Of a stretch of 64,000 nucleotides of DNA, positions 24,279 to 32,637 are shown piece by piece. A program made the translations under genes and the position numbers. The notes beneath the pieces are model-generated. The model saw nothing but the letters and a program-made list of their open reading frames with translations, was not told the DNA's origin and made no database searches. This DNA comes from Sphingobium abikonense NBRC 16140 (GTDB lineage Bacteria; Pseudomonadota; Alphaproteobacteria; Sphingomonadales; Sphingomonadaceae): positions 24,686 to 88,685 of the forward strand of contig NZ_BCYT01000012.1 of the NCBI RefSeq assembly GCF_001598335.1. The letters are read 5' to 3'. Each line of letters starts with the position of its first letter. Within the stretch, counting starts at the first letter, position 1.

Positions 24279-25211
24279 ATGGCATCCATTATCGACATAA
24301 GCGGCCTGACCAAACGCTATGCGTCGGGCTTCGAGGCGCTCAAGGGCGTCGATCTTTCGATTGAGGAAGGCGAGATTTTCGCGCTGCTCGGCCCCAATGG
24401 GGCGGGCAAGACGACGATGATCTCGATCATCTGTGGCATCGCGCGGCCAACCGGCGGGACAGTGCAGGTCGCCGGGCACGACATCGGGCGGGATTATCGC
24501 GGCGCGCGCAGTGCGATCGGACTGGTGCCGCAGGAATTGAGCACCGACCAGTTTGAACGGGTGATCGACACCGTGACGTTCAGCCGCGGGCTGTTTGGCA
24601 AGCCGCGCAACGACGCCTATGTCGAAAAAATCCTGCGCGACCTGTCCCTGTGGGACAAGCGCCATGCGAAGATATTGGAGTTGTCGGGCGGCATGAAGCG
24701 CCGCGTGATGATCGCCAAGGCGCTGAGCCATGAGCCGCGCGTCCTGTTCCTGGACGAACCAACGGCGGGGGTCGATGTCGAATTGCGGCGCGACATGTGG
24801 AAGCTGATCGGCGAACTGCGCCAGACCGGCGTCACCATCATCCTGACGACCCATTATATCGAGGAGGCCGAGGAAATGGCCGACCGCGTGGGCGTCATCA
24901 ATCGGGGCGAATTGATGCTGGTCGAGGAAAAGACCGCGCTCATGAAGAAGCTGGGCAAGAAGACGCTGACGATCGTGCTGGTCGATCCCATCGCCGCGCT
25001 GCCGCCGGAGCTTTCGGACTGGGACCTCAGCCTCCATGCCGAAGGGCAGGAGATCGAATATGTGTTCGACGCGCAGGCGGAGCGGACGGGCGTGTCGTCG
25101 CTGTTGCGGCGTCTGGGCGACCTGGGCCTGGGCTACAAGGACCTCAACACGCGGCAAAGCAGCCTGGAAGATATTTTTGTCAGCCTGGTCCATCAGGAGA
25201 AGGCCGCATGA
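24279..25211 (+). CDS. ABC-2 type transporter ATP-binding protein
   Basis: This is the motor subunit of an ABC-2 exporter. The 310-residue protein has Walker [12 protein letters not shown] (about residues 37-47), the signature [17 protein letters not shown] (about 131-147; LSGGM), and Walker [14 protein letters not shown]. The switch histidine lies in [15 protein letters not shown]-terminal extension after about residue 230 is common in DrrA/NodI-type proteins. It overlaps the permease gene by ATGA. Substrate unknown; DrrA-NodI relatives export drugs, lipo-oligosaccharides or polysaccharides. Confidence 0.94.
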   Translation: MASIIDISGLTKRYASGFEALKGVDLSIEEGEIFALLGPNGAGKTTMISIICGIARPTGGTVQVAGHDIGRDYRGARSAIGLVPQELSTDQFERVIDTVTFSRGLFGKPRNDAYVEKILRDLSLWDKRHAKILELSGGMKRRVMIAKALSHEPRVLFLDEPTAGVDVELRRDMWKLIGELRQTGVTIILTTHYIEEAEEMADRVGVINRGELMLVEEKTALMKKLGKKTLTIVLVDPIAALPPELSDWDLSLHAEGQEIEYVFDAQAERTGVSSLLRRLGDLGLGYKDLNTRQSSLEDIFVSLVHQEKAA

Positions 25212-25978
25212 GCATCCAGAATCTGCGCGCCATCGCCGCCATCTACAAGTTCGAGCTTCACCGGTTCCGCCGCACGCTGCTGACGGGCCTACTGGTGCCG
25301 GTCATCACCACCTCGCTCTATTTCGTGGTGTTCGGCGGGGCGATCGGGTCGCGCATGAACGAGATTGACGGCATCCCCTATGCCGCCTTCATCGTGCCCG
25401 GCCTCATCATGATGTCGATGTTCACCGAAAGCATCTTCAACGCCAGTTTCGGCATCTACATGCCCAAATTCACCGGCACCATCTATGAACTCCTGTCCGC
25501 GCCGGTGTCCGCCGCCGAAACGATCATCGCCTATGTCGGCGCGGCGGCGACCAAGTCGCTGATCGTGGGCGGGATCATATTCCTGACCGCGCATCTGTTC
25601 GTGGACATACAGGTCATGCACCCGCTGGCGATGGTCGCCTTCATGATACTGATCGCGGTCAGCTTCTGCCTGTTCGGCTTCATCCTGGGCATTTGGGCGC
25701 AAAGTTTCGAGCAGTTGCAGGTCATTCCGCTGCTGCTGATCATGCCGATGACGTTTTTGGGCGGCGCTTTTTATTCGGTCCACATGCTGGCCGAACCATG
25801 GCGCACGATCACGCTGTTCAACCCGATCGTCTATCTGATCTCGGGCTTTCGCTGGACCTTTTTCGGCAAGGGCGACGTGGGCATTGAATTCAGCCTGATT
25901 TTCGTCGCGGGGATGCTGGCGCTGTGCCTGGGCATCATCGGCTGGATGTTCCGCTCAGGCTACCGGCTGAAGAAATGA
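25208..25978 (+). CDS. ABC-2 type transporter permease
   Basis: The membrane partner of the preceding ATPase. It has 256 residues and six hydrophobic segments, starting with [13 protein letters not shown] residues ([21 protein letters not shown], about 23-43). The later helices hold [28 protein letters not shown], and the end is short and basic (SGYRLKK). This matches the ABC2_membrane family (NodJ/DrrB). The frame is open upstream, but the ATG at 25208 overlaps the ATPase stop and gives the expected N-terminus [19 protein letters not shown]. The two genes form a two-component half-transporter pair that should act as a dimer of each. Confidence 0.92.
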   Translation: MSIQNLRAIAAIYKFELHRFRRTLLTGLLVPVITTSLYFVVFGGAIGSRMNEIDGIPYAAFIVPGLIMMSMFTESIFNASFGIYMPKFTGTIYELLSAPVSAAETIIAYVGAAATKSLIVGGIIFLTAHLFVDIQVMHPLAMVAFMILIAVSFCLFGFILGIWAQSFEQLQVIPLLLIMPMTFLGGAFYSVHMLAEPWRTITLFNPIVYLISGFRWTFFGKGDVGIEFSLIFVAGMLALCLGIIGWMFRSGYRLKK

Positions 25979-26024
25979 GGGCTGGGGGAGGGGAGCGGCC
26001 GGTCGCTCCCCTTCGTCGATCGGA

Positions 26025-26354
26025 TCAGGCGGCGGCGCTTTCTGGCGCGACGGCGAACAGGGTGACGCCCTTATATTTGTCGTCGCCATCATTATAGAGG
26101 CCGTACATCGCCTCGAACGTGTCATTGAGCACCTGGATATCCGACAGACCCGCCAGCTTGAACGTGCCAAGCTTCAACTCGCGGGGCGGGCGGCCGTCGC
26201 GGTCAGTCGTCACGGCGTCGATATACATCTCGTCATGACGGGTATAAAGAATGTGCGGGGCGAGGGTGACGACCATCTTGTTGTAGGTCACCTTCAGGCA
26301 CTTCTGGAGCGCGATCGCTTCAAAAATCTCGGTCGGGGCTTGCATGATGGGCAT
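26025..26354 (-). CDS. small WYL-like domain protein
   Basis: This 109-residue protein opens with IFEAIALQKCLKVTYNKMVVTLAPHILYTRHDEMYIDAVTTDRDG. The order (basic residues, a tyrosine, then a repeated strand pattern with LAPH and a YxxAV step) resembles the beta-sheet sensor domain of WYL proteins. The usual DNA-binding N-terminus is absent. Similar stand-alone proteins occur in sphingomonads and are unnamed. The C-terminus is low in charge (VAPESAAA). It sits alone between the ABC exporter (convergent) and a MATE pump. Function unknown; a ligand- or nucleic-acid-binding module is a guess. Confidence 0.6.
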   Translation of the reverse strand: MPIMQAPTEIFEAIALQKCLKVTYNKMVVTLAPHILYTRHDEMYIDAVTTDRDGRPPRELKLGTFKLAGLSDIQVLNDTFEAMYGLYNDGDDKYKGVTLFAVAPESAAA

Positions 26355-26435
26355 TCCCTGACGGATTTTCGCGATTCTTTCAATTGCTTTGTGCGCCGCA
26401 CCATTTCCTTCCGTGCAATCGACGCGGCGAACCGT

Positions 26436-27809
26436 TCAATTCCGCGGCAGGAGGTTCAGTCGTTCGCGCAGGCTCCAGCGCGCGACCAGCAGCACCGCCG
26501 CAGCGCAAAGGCCGCTCGCAAGGCCGAGCCAGATGCCGACGCCTTCCATCTTGAAGGGGAAGGCGAGCAGCGTTCCAACGCCAATCCCGACCACCCAATA
26601 TCCAATCAGCGCAAAGACCATCGGCACGCGCGTGTCCTGCACACCGCGCAGGACGCCCGCGCCGACAGCCTGCGCCGCGTCGGCCAGCTGAAACAGGGCC
26701 GCGACGGCCAGGAAGCTGACGGCCAGGCCTATGGTCCGGGCATTGGCCGGGTCCGACAGGTCGAGGAAGGCGGATACCAGCGTGCGGGGCATCAGAATAA
26801 GCAAAGCAGCCGCGCCAAAGGCAAAACCGGTGCCGATGGCCAGCGCCAGCCAGCCCGATCGCCCGACGCCGGCCCGGTCGCCACGTCCATAAGCGATGCC
26901 GACGCGCACGGTCGCGGCCTGGCCAATGCCCATCGGCACCATGAAGACGAGCGCGGCGATCTGGATCGCGACTGCATGGGCGGCCAGCGAATCCCGGCCG
27001 ATCAGTCCCATCAAGAAAGCCGACGCGTTGAACACGCTCGTTTCAAAACCCAGCGTGATGGCGATGGGCAGCCCCAGCGCCCAGACCTGGCGATGCCGCT
27101 CCCGATCCGCGGACCAGAAACGGCCCATCAGCCGATAGCGCCGGAAGCGCCGATCGATCAGGATCACGGCGAGCAGTCCGAGGAACAGGAAGCTGGACGA
27201 CAGGGTGCTGGCCAGCCCGGCGCCAAACAGGCCAAGCGCCGGCAGGCCCAGATGGCCGAAGATCAGCGCCCAGCCCGCCGCGACATTGAAGGGGATGGCC
27301 GCAAGCATGATGACAAGGCCCCACACCGGTCGTTCCAGCGCGGCGATGAAGTTGCGCAGCGTGGTGAAGCCCAGGAAGGGGAGCAGCGCCCATTGCAGGC
27401 CGCGCATCAAGTCGCCCGCGCCGCGCGCCAGATCCGGCTGCTGCCCCAGCGCCAGCAATATGCCCTCGCAATGCCAGAGGATGACCCAGGAGGGGATCAC
27501 GAAGAAAAGGGCGGCGCGCAGCGTCTGGTGCACGGTGCGGCGCACGTCGCGCACGCTGTGGCGGCGGCGGCCCCGTTCGCTGGCGATCAAGGGGGAAGCG
27601 GCGGTGACAAGGCCCATGCCGAAGATCAGCAGGGCATGGAACAGGTTGATGGCGAGCGCGCCCGCCGCGACGCTTTCCGCGCCCCGGCGACCGAGCAGCA
27701 GCAGGTCGCTGGCGGCGATGGCGGACCAGGCGATATTGCCCGCGATCATCGGCAGGGCCAGCAGGATCAGGGCGCGGGCTTCGGCGCGCCAGGGTTGGGC
27801 GGATGTCAT
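26436..27809 (-). CDS. MATE-family efflux transporter (NorM-like)
   Basis: MATE pumps expel cationic drugs and metabolites using Na+ or H+. The 457 residues contain twelve membrane segments in two halves. Typical positions are ALPMIAGNIAWSAIAASDLLLLGRRG in helices 1-2 and ASPLIASERGRRRHSVRDVRRTV in the first loop. The pseudo-symmetric second half has LPIAITLGFETSVFNASAFLMGLIG. The start MTSAQPWRAEARALILLALP is normal. The length fits the NorM branch. It is monocistronic here, between the WYL-like gene and the DUF808 gene, both on the same strand but 55 bp or more away. Substrates cannot be told from sequence. Confidence 0.93.
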   Translation of the reverse strand: MTSAQPWRAEARALILLALPMIAGNIAWSAIAASDLLLLGRRGAESVAAGALAINLFHALLIFGMGLVTAASPLIASERGRRRHSVRDVRRTVHQTLRAALFFVIPSWVILWHCEGILLALGQQPDLARGAGDLMRGLQWALLPFLGFTTLRNFIAALERPVWGLVIMLAAIPFNVAAGWALIFGHLGLPALGLFGAGLASTLSSSFLFLGLLAVILIDRRFRRYRLMGRFWSADRERHRQVWALGLPIAITLGFETSVFNASAFLMGLIGRDSLAAHAVAIQIAALVFMVPMGIGQAATVRVGIAYGRGDRAGVGRSGWLALAIGTGFAFGAAALLILMPRTLVSAFLDLSDPANARTIGLAVSFLAVAALFQLADAAQAVGAGVLRGVQDTRVPMVFALIGYWVVGIGVGTLLAFPFKMEGVGIWLGLASGLCAAAVLLVARWSLRERLNLLPRN

Positions 27810-27864
27810 GGCGATGTCTGGCGAAGATGCGGGTCTGTCCGCTCAATCCCTCAAAAATATGGCG

Positions 27865-28794
27865 TCAATGCTTCTTGAACAGGTGCAGCACGGCGACGAT
27901 GATGCCGCCGACCACAAGCCCGACGATCGCACCGCCGATGGCGTTGACGATCCAGTCGGCGGCGGCGCCCACGGCGGGAAGCGCATGCGCCGCCGCTACG
28001 GCCAGATGATGGATGGCACCGGGCACCAGATCCAGGTGAAATTCGTGCAGGCCATGGACGATCAATCCTCCCCCGACCCACAGCATGGCGGCGGTGCCGA
28101 CGACGCCGAGCACCGACATCAGCACCGGCATCGCCTTGACCAGCCCCCGGCCCAGCGCCTGCGTGGCGGCCGATGACCGCTGCGCCAGATGCAGGCCGAT
28201 ATCGTCCATCTTCACGATCAGCCCGACCACGCCATAGACGCCCGCCGTGATCAGCAATGCGACGACGACCAAGACAACAGCCTGTTCCCAGATCGGCTCG
28301 CCCGCCACCGTGCCGAGCGAGATGGCCATGATCTCACCCGACAGGATGAAATCTGTGCGGATGGCGCTGGACACTTTTTGCTGTTCCAGTTCGGCGGAGC
28401 TATGGGTCTGGATCGCCTCCTGCGCCACGTCATGGCCCTTGCCCATGGCCTCGATCAGCTTTTCGACCGCCTCGAAGCAGAGGAACGCGCCGCCCGCCAT
28501 CAGAAGCGGGGGCAGCAGCCAGGGCGCAAAAGCCGACAGCAGCAGCGCGGCCGGCAACAGGAACAGCAATTTGTTGCGCAGCGATCCCTTGGCGATTTGC
28601 CAGATGATCGGCAGTTCACGATCGGGGCTGAGGCCCATCACGTAATTGGGGGTGACGGCGGTGTCGTCGATGACGACGCCGGCCGCTTTCGAGCTTGCCC
28701 GACCCGTCGCGGCTGCCACGTCGTCAAGCGAAGTCGCAGCCAATTTGGCGATGCCCGCCACGTCGTCGAGCAGCGCGATCAGACCCGAAGGCAT
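27865..28794 (-). CDS. DUF808 (YedI-type) inner membrane protein
   Basis: The family is widespread and its function is not known. The 309-residue protein starts with the diagnostic MPSGLIALLDDVAGIAKLAATSLDDVAAAT and continues with KAAGVVIDDTAVTPNYV and SPDRELPIIWQIAKGSLRNK. After these soluble N-terminal segments it has about six membrane helices (ALLLSAFAPWLLPPLLMAGG, ILSGEIMAISLGTVA, VLVVVALLITAGVYGVVGLIV and others). The C-terminus ends HLFKKH. The start at 28794 is the family start. It is on the same strand as the MATE gene but is probably separate. Confidence 0.88.
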   Translation of the reverse strand: MPSGLIALLDDVAGIAKLAATSLDDVAAATGRASSKAAGVVIDDTAVTPNYVMGLSPDRELPIIWQIAKGSLRNKLLFLLPAALLLSAFAPWLLPPLLMAGGAFLCFEAVEKLIEAMGKGHDVAQEAIQTHSSAELEQQKVSSAIRTDFILSGEIMAISLGTVAGEPIWEQAVVLVVVALLITAGVYGVVGLIVKMDDIGLHLAQRSSAATQALGRGLVKAMPVLMSVLGVVGTAAMLWVGGGLIVHGLHEFHLDLVPGAIHHLAVAAAHALPAVGAAADWIVNAIGGAIVGLVVGGIIVAVLHLFKKH

Positions 28795-28900
28795 GATTAA
28801 AGATCCCCTGTTGCAGGCGGCATAGGCGCCGCCTGTCCGGCCGCTTCCTTACTGAGCAGCGCGCAGGGGGGCAATGGGCCTCATCATTTGAACAGCCGGG

Positions 28901-29125
28901 TCAGAAATTGCCCGGCGGATCGCTGGCGGGGAAGCTTTCGTCGACTTGCTCGTCGACCTTGTCCCAGCCCGATTCACCGCCCTGCGGCCCTGCGTCGCGC
29001 ACGACGCCCGAGGAGCCGACTGGCCCCCGATCATCGACCTCTCCGCCACCCATCCAGTCGCGCCAGCCCTTGACCGCAAAATAGCCCAGGCCCGTGACGA
29101 TCCCCAGTTTCAACAGCCCCTTCAT
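28901..29125 (-). CDS. small membrane-anchored protein with acidic C-terminal tail
   Basis: This 74-residue protein has one hydrophobic N-terminal segment (LLKLGIVTGLGYFAVKGW, about residues 4-21). A glycine- and acid-rich stretch follows, and it ends SGWDKVDEQVDESFPASDPPGNF. The tail DKVDE..DESFPASDPP is one I have seen in several small sphingomonad proteins, but its role is not known. The ATG overlaps the stop of the upstream gene (ATGA), so the two are one operon. That operon has an EcfG-like promoter, suggesting a general stress response protein. It could be a membrane-tethered stress protein; no enzyme motif is present. Confidence 0.65.
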   Translation of the reverse strand: MKGLLKLGIVTGLGYFAVKGWRDWMGGGEVDDRGPVGSSGVVRDAGPQGGESGWDKVDEQVDESFPASDPPGNF

Positions 29126-29454
29126 GATCGTGTCTCCTTTTCGTTATGGACATGAACCCAGTCCGCGCGGTCATGGCTGACGGCATCGGGCGTCAGGCGC
29201 ATGTCGCCTTCCTCGTCGGTTCCCAGCGGTGGTTCGGTTTCGGACGCCGTCTGCGCCAGTGACCAGCGCTCGCGCAGCGCGGCGTCGATCATCGCCGCCC
29301 AGGCGGACCCGTCGCCCGCTTCGCGCATCGCGGCGTCGGGTTCCTTGAGGATCGCAAGGATGCTCGCGGCGTCCTCCACGCGGGCAGGCCAGTTTTCGGG
29401 CTGATCCGCCGCCAGATGGCGCGCGAGGCGTTCGATGAGGGGGCGGTTTTCCAT
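29122..29454 (-). CDS. hypothetical acidic protein, first gene of a stress-type operon
   Basis: The 110-residue product (MENRPLIERLARHLAADQPENWPAR...) is helical and acidic, with no membrane segment and no motif I recognise. The open frame extends upstream to 29709, across the rplI terminator. However, a GGAAC-N16-CGTT promoter ends only 8 bp before the ATG at 29454, so I set the start there. Transcription from that promoter would give a leaderless or nearly leaderless mRNA. No ribosome site is present. It overlaps the small membrane protein gene by ATGA. Function unknown; regulation by the general stress sigma factor is inferred. Confidence 0.65.
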   Translation of the reverse strand: MENRPLIERLARHLAADQPENWPARVEDAASILAILKEPDAAMREAGDGSAWAAMIDAALRERWSLAQTASETEPPLGTDEEGDMRLTPDAVSHDRADWVHVHNEKETRS

Positions 29455-29462
29455 GTCTGTCG

Positions 29463-29487
29463 AACGTCCGGTCGCCGGGGCTGTTCC
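29463..29487 (-). promoter_or_regulatory. EcfG-like stress promoter GGAAC-N16-CGTT
   Basis: On the minus strand GGAAC (29487-29483) and CGTT (29466-29463) are 16 bases apart. This matches the alphaproteobacterial general stress sigma EcfG consensus GGAAC-N16/17-CGTT. The CGTT lies 8 bp from the ATG at 29454. Confidence 0.6.
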
Positions 29488-29582
29488 GAAAGTCGTTTCG
29501 CCTGCGCGCACAATTGGGCACGGAACGCCATGGGGATTAACCTGTCTTGTTGTCTTGGTAAGCTGCGGCAGGACCGGGCAAC

Positions 29583-29610
29583 AAAAAAGCCGCCCGTCGC
29601 CGGGCGGCTT
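29583..29610 (-). terminator. terminator of the rpsF-rpsR-rplI operon
   Basis: AAGCCGCCCG (29587-29596) pairs with CGGGCGGCTT (29601-29610) around a TCGC loop. On the minus strand a run of T follows (complement of 29583-29588). It stands about 25 bp after the rplI stop. Confidence 0.88.
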
Positions 29611-29635
29611 TCTCGTTTCGATCCTGTAAGGAACC

Positions 29636-30238
29636 TCAGGCTTCGGTTTCGGCCGGGGTTTCTTCTTCGGTGTCCGCGGCGATTTCGCCGGGCTCCGCAT
29701 TGGGATCATAATCTTCGGTGAAGCCGGTTTCGTCCTTTTCGAACATTTCGGCCATCACGTCGACGCCCTGCGCCTGCAGCTCGGCCTCTTCGGGCGAGCG
29801 CGCGACGTTGACGGTGATCGTCACCGCAACTTCGGGGTGCAGCGCGACCTTGACGTCGAACACGCCCAGCGTCTTGATCGGGCGTTCCAGCACGACCATC
29901 GCCTTGGTGACGTTGGTGATGCCGTCGGCGTGCAGCGCGTCCACCACGTCACGAACCGCGACCGATCCGTAGAGCTGGCCGGAGTTGGACGACTGGCGGA
30001 TGAGCACGATCTGCTTGCCATTGACGCCTTCGGCCGCCTTTTCAGCGTCGCTGCGACGGGCGGCGTTTTCAGCTTCGATGCGGGCGCGGTTGGCTTCGAA
30101 CACGGCCTTGTTGGCATTGTTCGAGCGCAGGGCCTTCTTGTTGGGCAGCAGGAAGTTGCGCGCATAACCGTCCTTGACGGTCACGACGTCGCCGATCGCG
30201 CCCAGCTTCTCGATGCGTTCGAGGAGAATGATTTCCAT
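29636..30238 (-). CDS. rplI: 50S ribosomal protein L9 with long acidic tail
   Basis: L9 binds 23S rRNA near the L1 stalk and reaches toward neighbouring ribosomes. The N-terminal domain is standard: MEIILLERIEKLGAIGDVVTVKDGYARNFLLPNKKA-type residues, then a long helix rich in E, A and R. The product has 200 residues, against about 150 in E. coli. The extra part after about residue 150 is strongly acidic (EKDETGFTEDYDPNAEPGEI and a run of E/T/A). Such tails occur in sphingomonads and the function is unknown. It is the third gene of the rpsF-rpsR-rplI operon, 13 bp after rpsR. Confidence 0.97.
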   Translation of the reverse strand: MEIILLERIEKLGAIGDVVTVKDGYARNFLLPNKKALRSNNANKAVFEANRARIEAENAARRSDAEKAAEGVNGKQIVLIRQSSNSGQLYGSVAVRDVVDALHADGITNVTKAMVVLERPIKTLGVFDVKVALHPEVAVTITVNVARSPEEAELQAQGVDVMAEMFEKDETGFTEDYDPNAEPGEIAADTEEETPAETEA

Positions 30239-30251
30239 GGGTCTTTCTCCC

Positions 30252-30476
30252 TTACTTCACGATGTAGGGCAGCAGGCCCAGGTGACGGGCGCGCTTGATG
30301 GCCGAAGCCAGCTCGCGCTGCTTCTTGGCCGAAACGGCGGTGATGCGGCTGGGGACGATCTTGCCGCGCTCGGACACGAAGCCCTGAAGCAGACGGACGT
30401 CCTTGTAATCAATCTTCGGCGCATCCTTGGCGGCGAAGGGGCAGCTCTTGCGGCGGCGGAAAAACGGGCGTGCCAT
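30252..30476 (-). CDS. rpsR: 30S ribosomal protein S18
   Basis: S18 is a small platform protein of the 30S subunit that forms a pair with S6. The 74-residue product has [45 protein letters not shown] and ends with [17 protein letters not shown], the family's conserved C-terminal helix. It sits between rpsF (13 bp) and rplI (13 bp) on the minus strand, the usual order. The product is one of the most conserved in the window, and the call is certain. Confidence 0.98.
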   Translation of the reverse strand: MARPFFRRRKSCPFAAKDAPKIDYKDVRLLQGFVSERGKIVPSRITAVSAKKQRELASAIKRARHLGLLPYIVK

Positions 30477-30489
30477 GATCTAGATCTCC

Positions 30490-30915
30490 TTATTCGCCAG
30501 CGTTCGCGTCTTCGCGCTCGCGGCGCGGGCCACGATCGCCATCACTGCCGCCGCGGTCGCCACGCGATCCACGATCGCCACGATCGGAACGTTCCTGCTT
30601 GCGCATCATCACCGACGGGCCGGTTTCCAGCTCGTCGACCTTGACGGTCATGTAGCGGATGATGTCTTCGTTGATCTGGGTCTGGCGCTCCAGTTCCGCG
30701 ACGACGCCGGCAGGGGCGTCGATGTTCAGCATCACATAATGCGCCTTGCGGTTCTTGGCGATCTTGTAGGCCAGGCTGCGCAGGCCCCAGGTTTCAACCT
30801 TGGTAACCTTGCCGTCCATGTCCTCGACGATCTTGGTGGCGGTTTCCGCCAAAGCGTCGACCTGCGCCTGTGCCAGATCCTGGCGCGCAAGGAAGACGTG
30901 CTCATAAAGAGCCAT
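30490..30915 (-). CDS. rpsF: 30S ribosomal protein S6
   Basis: S6 binds S18 on the platform of the 30S subunit. The 141-residue protein starts [22 protein letters not shown] and includes [33 protein letters not shown], the ferredoxin-like core (residues to about 100). A C-terminal tail of about 35 residues is built from RGDRGS-type repeats of R, G, D and S. Such tails are seen in many alphaproteobacterial S6 proteins. It is the first gene of the operon with rpsR and rplI. Its promoter at 31039-31067 shares sequence and spacing with that of rpsD. Confidence 0.97.
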   Translation of the reverse strand: MALYEHVFLARQDLAQAQVDALAETATKIVEDMDGKVTKVETWGLRSLAYKIAKNRKAHYVMLNIDAPAGVVAELERQTQINEDIIRYMTVKVDELETGPSVMMRKQERSDRGDRGSRGDRGGSDGDRGPRREREDANAGE

Positions 30916-31038
30916 GTCATTGCCTCATCTGTTGGCCGATCGCTGACGCCCACCCCATGTGGAACGCCCCTCCGGCTGTCGTCTCAAATGCATTCAATCC
31001 CGCAGGGCCGACTCACCCCGGTCCTGTTGGAAGCGGCG

Positions 31039-31067
31039 CCTATGACGCAAAGGCCGGGGAAAGGCAA
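31039..31067 (-). promoter_or_regulatory. rpsF promoter, TTGCCT-N17-CATAGG
   Basis: On the minus strand TTGCCT (31067-31062) and CATAGG (31044-31039) are 17 bases apart. The bases around the -10 (TTTGCGTCATAGGC) match those upstream of rpsD. The distance to the rpsF start is about 125 bp. Confidence 0.65.
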
Positions 31068-31099
31068 GGTGCGTTTATGCAGCCTAACCCTGCCGATAT

Positions 31100-31214
31100 C
31101 CGTTCGTCCTGAGTAGCCACTGAGCTTGTCGAAGTGGCGTATCGAAGGATAGATTGGCGCGCGACCCTTCGATACGGGTCTTCGACAGGCTCAGCCCCTA
31201 CTCAGGGCGAACGG
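31100..31214. repeat. REP/BIME-like palindromic intergenic repeat, copy 2
   Basis: It starts CCGTTCGTCCTGAGTAG and ends CTACTCAGGGCGAACGG, with GAGCTTGTCGAAG and its partner CTTCGACAGGCTC inside and CGTATCGAAGG/CCTTCGATACG near the centre. Almost all of the 115 bases can pair. Its end is 22 bp from the start of the permease gene. Confidence 0.88.
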
Positions 31215-31236
31215 CGTGAGAGTGGGGGGAGAGGAA

Positions 31237-32637
31237 ATGCCAATCGCGATCGCAGCCCTGTCACTGATCCTGCTGATGATCGCGGCCTATCGCGGCATGA
31301 GCGTCATCGTCATGGCGCCGCTGCTCGCCATGCTGGCGGTGTTGCTGACGGACCCGGCGGCGGTGCCGGCGGCCTTTTCGGGCCTGTTCATGGAAAAAGC
31401 GGCGAGTTTCCTGAAACTCTATTTTCCCGTTTTCCTGCTCGGCGCCTTGTTCGGCAAGCTGGTGGAGATTTCGGGTTTTTCCCGCGCCATCGTGACGGCG
31501 GTAATCGGGTTCATCGGCGCCGGGCGCGCCGTCCCGGCGATCATGATCGTCACGGCCCTGCTGACCTATGGCGGCGTGTCAGTCTTCGTCGCGGTGTTCG
31601 CGGTCTATCCGTTCGCCGCCGAAATGTTCCGGCGGGCCGATATCCCCAAGCGCCTGATCCCCGCCACAATCGGCCTTGGCGCACTGACATTCACCATGGA
31701 TGCGTTGCCTGGCACGCCGCAGATCCAGAACATCATTCCGGCCAGCTTCTTTGGCACCACGGCCTGGGCCGCGCCCATTTTGGGGCTGATCGGGTCGGCC
31801 TGCATCGTCGCGACGGGCCTTGCCTATCTTGGCTGGCGGCGGCGCAGCCTGATGGCGGCGGGGGAGGGCTATGGCGCGCCGGAGCAACTGGTCAACGAAC
31901 CCGACCAGCAGGAAGGGGGCGCGAGCGTGCACCCGATGATCGCCCTGCTGCCGCTGCTGGTCGTGGGAGTTGGCAATTTGCTGCTCACCATGGCGATCCC
32001 GCGCTGGGCAGGAGGAGACGCGGTGACACTGGCGCTCCCCGGCATGGCCGATCCCGTGACAGTGCAAGTGGCGCAGATGGCAGCGCTCTGGGCGGTGGAG
32101 GGCGCGCTCTTGCTGGGGATCGGCACCATTTTGCTCTTCGCCTTCGCTACGGTGGCGCGGCGCTTTGCCGAAGGATCGAAAGCGGCTGTCGGCGGCGCGC
32201 TGCTCGCCGGCATGAACACGGCGGTGGAATATGGGTTCGGCGCGGTGATCGCGGCGCTGCCGGGCTTCCTGATGGTGAAGGAAGCGCTGCGCGCGATCCC
32301 CAACCCGCTGGTCAACGAAGCCATCACGGTGACGTCGCTCGCCGGGATCACGGGGTCGGCATCGGGTGGCCTGTCGATCGCGCTGGCGGCGATGGCGGAT
32401 CAGTTCGCCGCAGCAGGCGACGCCGCCGGCATTCCACGCGAAGTGCTGCACCGGGTCGCGTCCATGGCGTCGGGCGGGATGGACAGCCTGCCGCATAATG
32501 GCGCGGTCATCACCCTGCTGGCCGTCACGGGCCTGACCCATCGTCAGGCCTATAAGGATATTTTCGCGCTAACGCTCATCAAGACGATGACCGTCTTCGT
32601 CGTGATCGCCGTCTATTATCTGACCGGGCTGGTCTAG
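31237..32637 (+). CDS. GntP-family permease
   Basis: GntP-type transporters bring in gluconate, hydroxybutyrate and related organic acids with H+. The 466-residue protein has about twelve membrane helices. Family positions include YFPVFLLGALFGKLVEISGFSRAI, LLTYGGVSVFVAVFAVYPFAAEMFR, TFTMDALPGTPQIQNIIPASFFGTTAWAAP and SGGMDSLPHNGAVITLLAVTGLTH. These resemble the branch for D-beta-hydroxybutyrate or citrate. GGAGAGG just before the ATG at 31237 fixes the start over an earlier GTG/ATG. It is convergent with the BLUF gene and overlaps it by 4 bp at the stops. Substrate is not certain. Confidence 0.88.
   Translation: MPIAIAALSLILLMIAAYRGMSVIVMAPLLAMLAVLLTDPAAVPAAFSGLFMEKAASFLKLYFPVFLLGALFGKLVEISGFSRAIVTAVIGFIGAGRAVPAIMIVTALLTYGGVSVFVAVFAVYPFAAEMFRRADIPKRLIPATIGLGALTFTMDALPGTPQIQNIIPASFFGTTAWAAPILGLIGSACIVATGLAYLGWRRRSLMAAGEGYGAPEQLVNEPDQQEGGASVHPMIALLPLLVVGVGNLLLTMAIPRWAGGDAVTLALPGMADPVTVQVAQMAALWAVEGALLLGIGTILLFAFATVARRFAEGSKAAVGGALLAGMNTAVEYGFGAVIAALPGFLMVKEALRAIPNPLVNEAITVTSLAGITGSASGGLSIALAAMADQFAAAGDAAGIPREVLHRVASMASGGMDSLPHNGAVITLLAVTGLTHRQAYKDIFALTLIKTMTVFVVIAVYYLTGLV

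Larger units (their letters stand above)
30916..31236. other. intergenic region: rpsF promoter and palindromic repeat
   Basis: These 321 bases lie between the divergent rpsF and permease genes. They hold the rpsF promoter (31039-31067) and the repeat element at 31100-31214. The permease ribosome site GGGGGAGAGG (31225-31234) follows directly. I see no gene. Confidence 0.7.

Noticed and set aside
26235..27878. 547-residue plus-strand frame opposite the MATE gene
   Set aside because: The product is almost only Q, R, D, G and A with no hydrophobic pattern; the minus strand has a full twelve-helix MATE protein.
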